From: Bordetella parapertussis
Lineage (GTDB): Bacteria; Pseudomonadota; Gammaproteobacteria; Burkholderiales; Burkholderiaceae_D
DNA length: 9,000 nt
Direction of reading: 5' to 3'
Assembly: GCA_945883145.1 (NCBI GenBank)
Contig: CAMCXB010000081.1
Span: 1 to 9,000 of the forward strand
Made by a program: the position numbers and the translations under genes. A model generated the notes under the pieces. The model ran no database searches. It was given only the letters and a program-made list of their open reading frames with translations, and was not told the origin of the DNA. Below are positions 1-7,434 of this stretch, in pieces. Within the stretch, counting starts at the first letter, position 1, and the number at the start of each line of letters is the position of its first letter.

Positions 1-12
1 CGATCAGATTGG

Positions 13-3000
13 ATGATTGCGCCTGAAACAGCGAAGGGCATTGGAGCACCAGCAACGGTATCTAATGCGCCTGTTTCAACAGTAGTGGAAGGATGTTTGA
101 TTTCTGGTTGTCATTCGTTAACCAGTCATGCACAAAATAAAAAATCCATGCTGCAAAGCTTAGCGAGCTTGCGTCTTTCAACCGCAATCGCTTTGATGTT
201 TGCAGGTGTGGCTCCTAGTGTGGTTGCGCAAGCTTTGCAAGATCCCACTGTGCGTAGTGGTACTGCGACCATCGATCTGTCAAACACAAATCATGCTGTC
301 ATTACGCAGCAATCGAATAAAGCCATCATCGATTGGCGTCAGTTTTCTATTCCTAGTGGTAGCACAGTACAGTTCGTACAACCGAATGCTTCTTCTATGA
401 TGCTCAATCGTGTCACTGGAACACAAGCCTCACAAATTGATGGCAACTTACTCGCGAATGGTCAAGTGTGGTTATTAAATCCTAGTGGTGTGATGATAGG
501 TAATGGTGGATCAATTAACACAGCTAGTTTTTTAGCTTCCACACTCGACATCAACAACAATGATTTCTTAAACGGCCGCTATCGTTTTGATGCAACTTCA
601 AACACCACTGGTCGTGTCGTTAATGCTGGAACTATCAAAGCAGCAGAAAATGGTTATGTCGTTTTATCAGGCAAACAAGTCAATAATGAAGGTGTGATTG
701 AAGCGAAGTTAGGTTCGGTCTTGCTTGGTTCAGGTCAAGCTATGACCTTGGATTTGGTTGGTGACAAATTACTTAGCTTCGCAATTAATACACCGGTTGC
801 GACATTACCGACAGATGGTAAAGCTAGCGTAGAAAATTCAGGACGCATCACAGCACAAGGCGGCAAAGTCATGATGACTGCGCGCACTGCAACTGATGTC
901 ATGCATAGCGTGATTAATGTGAGTGGTGTTGTGGATGCAACAAGCGCAAAACTCGTGAATGGTGAAATTGTTTTAGATGGTGGATCAACAGGTTCAGTGA
1001 CTGTGAGTGGATCATTGCTAGCACATGGTTTGCAAGCAGATGAAACCGGTGGTGCAATCAAAGTATTTGGTAAAGATATTAACGTCGCTAACAATGCAGT
1101 ACTCGATGCGAGTGGTGATGCAGGTGGTGGTGTGATTCATGTTGGTGGTGGTTGGCAAGGTAGTGATCTTGCAGGACGCACTGCTGCAATTACTACTAAC
1201 GTTGCTTCGAATGCAGTGCTAGATGCCAGTGCAATCAACAAAGGCAATGGTGGTGAGATTGCAATTTGGTCTGACATACATAACAAACAATCTATAACGA
1301 ATGTATCAGGTACTTTTCTAGCAAAAGGTGGTACTACATCAGGTAATGGTGGACGTATAGAGACGTCGGGTTATTTGTTAGGCACAAATGGTATTCGAGT
1401 TGATGCAAGTGCGACTAAAGGTCTGAGTGGTGAATGGTTGTTGGATCCGTTTAACATCAATATTGGTCCTTCAGGCGGTACTACGACAGCTACTGAACTT
1501 ACAGCTAATCCAATATTCTTCCCTACTAATGCCACCAACTTAAATGCTTCCGTTATTTCAAGTGCATTAGCTAGTGGTACTCAGGTCGTTATTTCCACTG
1601 GTAGTGGTCCGGTGAGTGATGGAGGTGACATTAATATTTTAGCTGGCACAGTGATTAATGGATCAACTACATCAAGTCTGTCTTTGCATGCTAATCGACA
1701 TATCAATATAGCTAGTACGAATATTACTGTTGGCACTTTAAAATTGAATGCGGAGAAAGGTGGTATTGATATAACCGCTAATTCGGAATTGAATACACTT
1801 AATCCATTCAATGCAAATGGTAGCTACAATAATCAAACAGGTATATTTTTAGTTGCTGGCGGTAGCTTTTCTGCTACTTCGCCATATCAAATTAATCCTA
1901 GCTCTCCTTCGTACATTAATTTATCTAATTCACGAATTCATTCTTTAGGTGAAGTGATTGGGGCAACATCAGGCAGTGTTACGATAAATAATTCTAATGT
2001 AACTGCGAATGCCGACTTGAGTTTTGAGTCGAGAAATGCAACTTTCTCTGCTTCAAACTCAAATATCACTTCTCAAGCTGCTTTTTATTCTGGTAATCAA
2101 TCCTCTGCTATTACTATTCTTAGCGGAGGCGGTTATACATTTTCAGATACGGGTCGTCCCTATAATTTCTCTGCCGGTAGTGCAGCTACTTTGAAAGTAG
2201 AAAATACAAATATCTCTATTGGTGCGACATCAGGTTTAATTGCCTTGTTAACTTCTGGTGAATTACAAATTACTGGAACGAACGGCGGAAGTACTTTAAC
2301 TAGCGGTAAATCTGTAGTTTTAGTCGCGCAGGGTGGGCCAGTTCGAATTACGGATAGTAGGGTGAATGTATTGGTAGGTTCTGGGGGTGATTTTGATGAT
2401 GTAAAAGGACTTATAACTGTAGCCGGTGGTGATTTGACATTTAATGCTGCGGGTGATTTTATAGGTTACAAGCTCGCTGGTGCAGGTACGAACGGTAATA
2501 TCATTACTACTAATGCAAATATTTCTAGTTCAACGAACGATATCTTTGCAGTGGCATCTGGTGGGATAACTGCAACCAGCACAAATTTAGGAAATGCTAA
2601 GTTGTCGGCTGTTGCTGGTGGAACAGTTAACTTTTCCACTAATTCAACTCTTTCTACTTCAACTGCTGGCGTGTATTCGCGCTCTTCCTCATTTCAATTA
2701 GATTCTTCTTCAATTTATTTTTCAACCCAATCGGCTAGTGGACGTTCTCGTTTGATAGGTAGCGCAGTCGGACAAATTACCACAGCAAATGCAACTTTAT
2801 TTGAGAGTGTAATTGAGGGACTAGTGACATTCGGACCATCTACTTTTTCATCCCAAGTTAATGGAGTCGTTGGTGGAGCCATAGCCTCGATTCAAGGTGG
2901 CTTAGCACCAAGTGCCATGCTTCCTCCTCCTATGCAAGCGCCGCAACCTATACAACCACAGCCTGCGCCGCAACAACCTGCTCAACAAAATCAGCAGCCT

Positions 3001-3606
3001 CAGCCACAAGCCAAACAAGCTGCGCCTGATGGTGATGCACCTGCACCAAATCAAGCACCATCTAATCAACAGCCGGCAGCGAATAAGCCACCACCTAAAG
3101 ATGGTGCTGCAGCTGATGCGCCTGATGGTGAAACAGCAGCGCAACCTAAGCAAGCAGCAAATGATCCTGCTGCACCGGCACCTGCGCCTAGCGCAGCACC
3201 ACGTCAGACAGCAAGCAATGCACCTGCTGCTGCACCTGCTCCTGCGCCAGCACCGCAGTCTGCACCAGCGAATAATGCAGCACCTGCACCGGTTGCACCT
3301 GCAGCTCCAACGCAAGTGTCTTTAGCTGCGCCACCACCGCCGGTTGCGCCGCCGCCGCCAACACCAGTCGCAACTGAGAAGCCACCTACACCTAAAGATG
3401 CAGCGGACTCAGGTGATAAAACTTTAGCGATGGCAGCACCACCGCCACCGCCTAAAGCAGTGACGCAATCACAAGCAACAACAGTACGTACTTCTGTGGT
3501 GTCGCCAGGTTTAGTTGATGTACAAGTTCCTGTTCCACCTCGTCCTCCATCAGGAGCAGCGGCTGAACAGCCTGTGCCCACGATGGGCAATAGTGCGCGT
3601 TGGTAA
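13..3606 (+). CDS. Filamentous haemagglutinin-type exoprotein (two-partner secretion TpsA-like), Pro-rich C terminus
   Basis: Large secreted or surface protein, predicted to cross the outer membrane through a TpsB/FhaC-type pore. A hydrophobic signal-peptide core lies at residues 56-72, ending SVVAQA, with cleavage near 72-74. The TPS (haemagglutination activity) domain follows at about 75-300. It shows the family signatures IDWRQFSI, NRVTG (132-136) and NPSGV (156-160), the last corresponding to the NPNGI motif of FHA. Residues 350-485 carry the usual exoprotein blocks: GGGVIHVGGGWQGSD, NAVLDAS twice, GNGGEIAIWSD, GNGGRIETSG and GEWLLDPFNINIG (LDP at 477-479). Residues 485-960 are Asn/Ser/Thr/Gly-rich and look like beta-solenoid passenger. 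From residue 966 the protein is Pro/Ala/Gln-rich almost to the end. The start is uncertain: the frame is open to base 1, no Shine-Dalgarno precedes ATG 13, and TTG 97 (after GGAAGG) and ATG 148 are alternatives. The family call is firm; the ligand is unknown. Confidence 0.88.
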   Translation: MIAPETAKGIGAPATVSNAPVSTVVEGCLISGCHSLTSHAQNKKSMLQSLASLRLSTAIALMFAGVAPSVVAQALQDPTVRSGTATIDLSNTNHAVITQQSNKAIIDWRQFSIPSGSTVQFVQPNASSMMLNRVTGTQASQIDGNLLANGQVWLLNPSGVMIGNGGSINTASFLASTLDINNNDFLNGRYRFDATSNTTGRVVNAGTIKAAENGYVVLSGKQVNNEGVIEAKLGSVLLGSGQAMTLDLVGDKLLSFAINTPVATLPTDGKASVENSGRITAQGGKVMMTARTATDVMHSVINVSGVVDATSAKLVNGEIVLDGGSTGSVTVSGSLLAHGLQADETGGAIKVFGKDINVANNAVLDASGDAGGGVIHVGGGWQGSDLAGRTAAITTNVASNAVLDASAINKGNGGEIAIWSDIHNKQSITNVSGTFLAKGGTTSGNGGRIETSGYLLGTNGIRVDASATKGLSGEWLLDPFNINIGPSGGTTTATELTANPIFFPTNATNLNASVISSALASGTQVVISTGSGPVSDGGDINILAGTVINGSTTSSLSLHANRHINIASTNITVGTLKLNAEKGGIDITANSELNTLNPFNANGSYNNQTGIFLVAGGSFSATSPYQINPSSPSYINLSNSRIHSLGEVIGATSGSVTINNSNVTANADLSFESRNATFSASNSNITSQAAFYSGNQSSAITILSGGGYTFSDTGRPYNFSAGSAATLKVENTNISIGATSGLIALLTSGELQITGTNGGSTLTSGKSVVLVAQGGPVRITDSRVNVLVGSGGDFDDVKGLITVAGGDLTFNAAGDFIGYKLAGAGTNGNIITTNANISSSTNDIFAVASGGITATSTNLGNAKLSAVAGGTVNFSTNSTLSTSTAGVYSRSSSFQLDSSSIYFSTQSASGRSRLIGSAVGQITTANATLFESVIEGLVTFGPSTFSSQVNGVVGGAIASIQGGLAPSAMLPPPMQAPQPIQPQPAPQQPAQQNQQPQPQAKQAAPDGDAPAPNQAPSNQQPAANKPPPKDGAAADAPDGETAAQPKQAANDPAAPAPAPSAAPRQTASNAPAAAPAPAPAPQSAPANNAAPAPVAPAAPTQVSLAAPPPPVAPPPPTPVATEKPPTPKDAADSGDKTLAMAAPPPPPKAVTQSQATTVRTSVVSPGLVDVQVPVPPRPPSGAAAEQPVPTMGNSARW
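148..234 (+). other. Signal-peptide coding region of the exoprotein
   Basis: From ATG 148 (residue 46 of the longest frame) the sequence encodes an n-region with one Arg, a hydrophobic core STAIALMFAG and a c-region APSVVAQA typical of signal peptidase I. Two lysines sit just before this Met (residues 43-44). A start upstream of 148 would therefore give a more basic n-region. I do not see the conserved extended signal peptide (ESPR) pattern found in many TpsA proteins. Confidence 0.6.
1093..1231 (+). repeat. Imperfect direct repeat encoding NAVLDAS, copies at 1093-1114 and 1210-1231
   Basis: The two 22-base copies match at 19 positions. All three differences fall in third codon positions and are synonymous (Val, Leu and Ala codons). 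The repeat is thus held at protein level and fits repeating beta-solenoid coils in the exoprotein, not a mobile or regulatory repeat. Confidence 0.6.
2911..3570 (+). repeat. Low-complexity Pro/Ala/Gln-rich coding tract of the exoprotein tail
   Basis: This stretch encodes about 220 residues dominated by Pro, Ala and Gln, with runs such as PPPMQAPQPIQPQPAPQQ, APAPAPAP and PPPPVAPPPPTP. It is built from recurring cct/cca/gca/gcg/cag codons and is clearly more GC-rich than the passenger before it: one sampled line (3181-3240) is about 63% GC against 33-38% in lines 1921 and 2041. It spawns long open frames on both strands, which are by-products of the biased codons and not genes. Similar Pro-rich C-terminal stretches occur in FHA-like proteins, where they lie near the periplasmic or anchoring end. 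Repeat-length change by slippage is possible. Confidence 0.85.
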
Positions 3607-3610
3607 GGGG
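3605..3610 (+). promoter_or_regulatory. Ribosome binding site for the CHAT gene
   Basis: AAGGGG overlaps the stop codon of the exoprotein gene and lies 8 bases before ATG 3619. No comparable site precedes the alternative ATG at 3652, so this site favours the 3619 start and suggests coupled translation from the upstream gene. Confidence 0.55.
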
Positions 3611-3618
3611 TAAATAGG

Positions 3619-6600
3619 ATGCGGTCTCAGATAAAAATTGAAAACATTGTGATGAAAAAAATCGTTGTTCTTGTTGGTTTAGGATTGTTAACGCTAACGC
3701 TTGCACCACTCACCTATGCGGGTGTTGCATCGAGTTTGTTAGATGAATCCTGTTCACTAAAAATGCGTGACGATATGGTGGCGCAATCTGGTTTACCTGC
3801 AGATCAAATTATTTCATGTGGAAATAGTGTGGTGGGTTCTGTGATTGCTGCGCGTTTGCGACCAAACGCTGATATGAAACAGCAGTTATTGCAAAGTTAT
3901 GCTGCGAGTCGTCCTGCTGCAACCAATCGTCAGCGCATGAATTGCAAAACAGAGGATGCGCAAAGTTTAATTGAGTTAGGTATGCCTCAAGCTGTGGGCA
4001 TGGCTTGTAAGATGAAAAGTGGTGGTTGGCCTCAACTCGTGATCTTGGTTGCAAAAAAAGAGTTGCTGTTTGTAGCAGAAGGTTCACCTGCTAGCTTGCC
4101 TGCTTTATTGAGTGCTGCTGATCCAGATAGTAAATCTGTGTCGCGTGCTGATTATATTCAAGCGTTGCAAAAATTATTTGGTAAAAAAGTTCCTCTTGCT
4201 TCTGCAACTGAAATAGCTAGTTTCAAATCCACTTTGCAAAATGCGCGTAGTGCTAATGCACAAGGCAAATACAAAGAAGCAGAATCACAATTTCGTAGTG
4301 CTTTAGATCTGCAAACGAAATTATTAAATCCTAATGATGCTGCGATTGCTGAAACCTTAATGGATTTAGCGTTGAACGTGAGTAATCAAGGACGAGATGA
4401 AGAAGCAATCGCCTTGTTTCGACGTGCAGAGCCTATCGTACAAGCATCACCGCGTGATGCGGATCGTGCGCGATTTGCAGCCTATCAAGCTTATAACGCA
4501 GCTAATGCGAGTCGCTTTGATGAAGCATTGAAATATGCGTCCGGTGCTGTAGCAGCTTGGAGAAAAATTGCAACGGGTCAGGGACAGTTTGTTTTTTCAT
4601 TAGATGGATCAGATGCAGCATTTGATCCGCTCATGATGGAAAAAGGTGAATTAGCTTTAGCACTAAATCTGCAAGCGAATATGGCTTTGCGTTTAGAAGA
4701 GCTAGGTCTAGCGCAAATCGCTGCATCTGAATCATTGGGCTTAATGAATGACACGCGCGGTTTACCAAAGTGGTGGCGCGCGGATGTATTACTCACATTA
4801 GGCAAAATTAGTTCAGTGCAGGGACGTTTATCAGCAGCTGAACAATATTTAAATGCAGCTTTAACAGAAAGTAAACAAGCATTTGGTGAAGGTTCACGTT
4901 TATTGCCTATCTACGCAGCGCTAGCGAAAGCCTATCAACGCGAAGGAATGAGTACTTCATCGATCGTGACCTTCCGCGATATTTTTAAACGCATACGTGC
5001 CTTACCACCTGCTGCAGAAAATCCACTGACTAAAGAAGATTTAATTCCCTTTGGTTTGGCAGTGACTGCGTATGCAGAGAAGCTAACGGATGACACCCAA
5101 AAACAAGGTTTATATAACGAAGCTTTTGATGCTTTTGGTTTGTTGCGACCAGAGTTGGTTGAGCAAACCGTAGTACGAGCAGCAGCTCGCTTATCAGTGT
5201 CAGACCCTGCGTTAGCAAAATTAGTGGAAGCTTTACAAAGAGCCGAGCGAGAACGTGATGCAACGAATTTAGAATTATCAGCCGAGACATCTTTAGCAGA
5301 TGAGCAACGTAGTAAATTAGTTGAAGATAAGTTGATACAAAAAAAATTGGCTGCTGAAAAAGAAAGTCAGCGTTTACAACGTGAGTTAGCAACTAAGTTT
5401 CCAGAGTATGTAGCCTTGTCTGCGCCTAAAGCGCTCGATACAGTCGCACTGCGTGAGCGACTCGGTGTGAAAGAAGGTGTGGTGTCTTTCATCATTGGTA
5501 GGGAAGTGTCATTCGTACAGCTAGTGCGACGTGATGGTATTTGGATAGGTCGTATAGCGGAAGGGCAGGAATCGCTTGCCGAATCAGTGAGCGCATTACG
5601 CAAAGCGATGGATGTGCAATCAGGCTCTGTTGGTGAATTTGATATCGCCTTAGCACATCAACTGTATCAAAGTTTATTTGGCAGTATTAAAAATAAACTC
5701 ACTGATCTAGATCATTTGGTTGTGGTGCCTGCAGGTCCATTGGCAAGTTTGCCGTTTTCATTATTGGTTGAAACTGCACCTACTAATCAACGCTATGCCG
5801 ATGCAAGTTGGTTGATAAAACGTGTAGCGATTTCACATGAACCTTCATTGCGTTCATTTTATTTGCAGCGTACAACTGCAGCACTGACGCAACCAACGAA
5901 ATCTTTGCTTGCATTTGGCAATCCACGATTGCAAGGTAAGTCTGAGAAAAAAGCCTCAAGCTCAACTTTGTCTGCCTTAGCGACTAGCTGTCGTCAAGAT
6001 GGACCAGCATCGGGTGATTTAATTCGTTCCTTAGCACCATTACCTGAAACAGCTGATGAGCTCAAAGTTGTGAATCGTGTGTTATCCGCAAAAAATAAAA
6101 CAGGTTCAGTGGTTCATGTCAGTGATGCAGCAACAGAAGAACAATTGCGTTCAGAATCACTGGGTGATTATCGTGTCTTGTATTTTGCAACCCATGGTTT
6201 ATTGCCGGGTGAATTGAAATGTCAGGCAGAACCTGCTTTAGTATTAACACCACCATCATCACCAGTTAGTCGTGCGAATGATGGTTTACTCGAAGCGAGT
6301 GAAATTGCGAGCTTGCGATTGAATGCAGATTTAGTGGTGCTGTCTGCTTGTAACACCGCAGGCAGTGCAGGTAAGTTTGGTGGTGATGCTTTATCAGGTT
6401 TAGCTGAATCCTTCTTTTATGCAGGTGCACGTAGTTTAGTAGTGAGTCACTGGCAAGTCTCTTCAAAAGCAACAGCCGAATTAATGTCGGGAATGTTTGA
6501 AGCCTTAGGTCCGGATTTAACTGGTGGGGCTGCACGTTCTCTACAAACTTCGCAATTAAAACTAATTAAACAAGAGAAGACTGCGCATCCTTTGTTTTGG

Positions 6601-6678
6601 GCGGCATTTGTGATTGTGGGTGATGGGCGTGAAGATGCTTTATTGCCACTGCCGCGTTCTTCGCGTCCTCGTTCATAG
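3619..6678 (+). CDS. Exported TPR/coiled-coil CHAT-domain protein (probable caspase-like cysteine protease)
   Basis: Predicted periplasmic or secreted protein of 1019 residues. The N terminus is a signal peptide: a KK pair at 13-14, a hydrophobic core at 15-31 and a TYA/G cleavage site near 34. Residues 36-185 form an unrecognised domain with four cysteines (45, 67, 109, 130), possibly two disulfides. Residues about 200-460 contain several TPR-like helical pairs (GKYKEAESQFRSALDL, GRDEEAIALFRRAEP, GRLSAAEQYLNAAL). Residues 535-595 are charged and heptad-like, a likely coiled coil. The C-terminal CHAT domain spans about 610-1010. It has the catalytic-type histidine in YFATHG (H859), the cysteine in VVLSACNTA (C911), and the family blocks GGDALSGLAESFFYAGARS, SHWQV and HPLFWAAFVIVGDG. 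CHAT is a caspase-clan fold, so proteolysis is likely but the substrate is unknown. ATG 3652 (MKK) is an alternative start. It lies 12 bp after the exoprotein gene, which suggests a functional link. Confidence 0.9.
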   Translation: MRSQIKIENIVMKKIVVLVGLGLLTLTLAPLTYAGVASSLLDESCSLKMRDDMVAQSGLPADQIISCGNSVVGSVIAARLRPNADMKQQLLQSYAASRPAATNRQRMNCKTEDAQSLIELGMPQAVGMACKMKSGGWPQLVILVAKKELLFVAEGSPASLPALLSAADPDSKSVSRADYIQALQKLFGKKVPLASATEIASFKSTLQNARSANAQGKYKEAESQFRSALDLQTKLLNPNDAAIAETLMDLALNVSNQGRDEEAIALFRRAEPIVQASPRDADRARFAAYQAYNAANASRFDEALKYASGAVAAWRKIATGQGQFVFSLDGSDAAFDPLMMEKGELALALNLQANMALRLEELGLAQIAASESLGLMNDTRGLPKWWRADVLLTLGKISSVQGRLSAAEQYLNAALTESKQAFGEGSRLLPIYAALAKAYQREGMSTSSIVTFRDIFKRIRALPPAAENPLTKEDLIPFGLAVTAYAEKLTDDTQKQGLYNEAFDAFGLLRPELVEQTVVRAAARLSVSDPALAKLVEALQRAERERDATNLELSAETSLADEQRSKLVEDKLIQKKLAAEKESQRLQRELATKFPEYVALSAPKALDTVALRERLGVKEGVVSFIIGREVSFVQLVRRDGIWIGRIAEGQESLAESVSALRKAMDVQSGSVGEFDIALAHQLYQSLFGSIKNKLTDLDHLVVVPAGPLASLPFSLLVETAPTNQRYADASWLIKRVAISHEPSLRSFYLQRTTAALTQPTKSLLAFGNPRLQGKSEKKASSSTLSALATSCRQDGPASGDLIRSLAPLPETADELKVVNRVLSAKNKTGSVVHVSDAATEEQLRSESLGDYRVLYFATHGLLPGELKCQAEPALVLTPPSSPVSRANDGLLEASEIASLRLNADLVVLSACNTAGSAGKFGGDALSGLAESFFYAGARSLVVSHWQVSSKATAELMSGMFEALGPDLTGGAARSLQTSQLKLIKQEKTAHPLFWAAFVIVGDGREDALLPLPRSSRPRS

Positions 6679-6682
6679 GTGG
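6677..6682 (+). promoter_or_regulatory. Ribosome binding site deciding the start of the FecR-like gene
   Basis: AGGTGG overlaps the CHAT stop codon and lies 5 bases before ATG 6688 but only 2 before ATG 6685. It overlaps the GTG at 6679, which makes that start unlikely. ATG 6688 is therefore preferred. Confidence 0.45.
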
Positions 6683-6687
6683 TCATG

Positions 6688-7434
6688 ATGTGGCAATTCA
6701 ATTATTTATCTTTGTTGATTAAATCACTGGCATCACTTGCCATGTTTATCGCTGTGACTGCGCATGCGCAGTTTGTGGTGATGGATGTACGTGGTGCCCC
6801 TTTTAAATCAGGTCAATCGATTGCTGCAACCGCAGTGATTAATCTGAAAGAAGGCGAGCGTTTATCTGCAATTGGCCCTGATGGAAAGACCGTGACTTTA
6901 CGTGGCCCTTTCTCTGGTCCACTTGCTCCTAAGACTGATGCAGTACCTGATTCTAAACAAGCATTGGCTGCTTTATTAGTCAATCGTGATGCACGTACTA
7001 AATCAGTCGGTGTGGTACGTGCAGGTACGGCTAGTGTGAAAACACCAGAGCCAGAATTAATCGACATCACACGTGGTGGACCACGTTGCTTAACAGAAGG
7101 CGATAAACCTTTGCTATGGCGTCCGAATAATTCGACTGAACAAAAATTTGTGATTTATCCAGGTGATCGTTCATGGCGTGCTGATTTTGTGTGGGCAAGC
7201 GGGCAAGACAGAATGAAAATGCCGGACTTGGGTAAATTCGATGGCATGACAACCTTGTTAGTGAATATTGATCAGCAAGAATTTGTGATTACCTTAACGA
7301 CAGTTCCTACATCGATTACGAATGATTTTATTCGTGCAGCATGGATGTTAGAAAAAGGTTGTGTACAACAAGCTGATGCCTTACTTAAATCACTCTCTGA
7401 GAATGCATCCATTAGTAGTACCAATCCCAGATGA
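6688..7434 (+). CDS. Small exported protein with a FecR-like segment
   Basis: Predicted periplasmic protein of 248 residues; I do not recognise a named gene. Residues 1-27 form a signal peptide with hydrophobic stretches around K12 and an AHA/Q cleavage site. Residues about 29-80 (MDVRGAPFKSGQSI, LKEGERLSAIGPDGKTVTLRGPF) resemble the beta-rich FecR-type domain, with its threshold glycine, 'GxxL' and 'dGk.vtLrGP' pattern. There is no transmembrane or anti-sigma region, so it is not a FecR sigma regulator in the strict sense. The remainder has two cysteines (134 and 225) that could form a disulfide, and ends in a helical segment (FIRAAWMLEKGCVQQADALL). It starts about 9 bp after the CHAT gene and its stop overlaps the cyclase start, so an accessory or sensor role for its neighbours is plausible. 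ATG 6685 and GTG 6679 are alternative starts. Confidence 0.75.
   Translation: MWQFNYLSLLIKSLASLAMFIAVTAHAQFVVMDVRGAPFKSGQSIAATAVINLKEGERLSAIGPDGKTVTLRGPFSGPLAPKTDAVPDSKQALAALLVNRDARTKSVGVVRAGTASVKTPEPELIDITRGGPRCLTEGDKPLLWRPNNSTEQKFVIYPGDRSWRADFVWASGQDRMKMPDLGKFDGMTTLLVNIDQQEFVITLTTVPTSITNDFIRAAWMLEKGCVQQADALLKSLSENASISSTNPR
7431..7434 (+). other. ATGA stop/start overlap (translational coupling)
   Basis: The TGA of the FecR-like gene (7432-7434) overlaps the ATG of the cyclase (7431-7433). No good Shine-Dalgarno sequence precedes this ATG (the bases before it read taccaatcccag), so cyclase translation probably depends on ribosomes finishing the upstream gene. Confidence 0.7.

Noticed and set aside
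735..1094. A 119-codon minus-strand open frame within the exoprotein gene.
   Set aside because: It is antisense to conserved exoprotein sequence and has no signature of its own.
1093..1231. Repeat pair as a possible mobile-element or recombination site.
   Set aside because: All differences are synonymous and the peptide NAVLDAS fits a repeated solenoid motif, so protein-level constraint explains it.
2902..3590. Several long open frames on both strands across the Pro-rich tract.
   Set aside because: They encode Arg/Cys-, Gln- or Gly-biased low-complexity peptides that mirror the codon repeats of the exoprotein tail.
3604..3618. Possible terminator or promoter between the exoprotein and CHAT genes.
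   Set aside because: The gap is only 12 bases, with no hairpin and no -35/-10 pair; it holds just a ribosome binding site.
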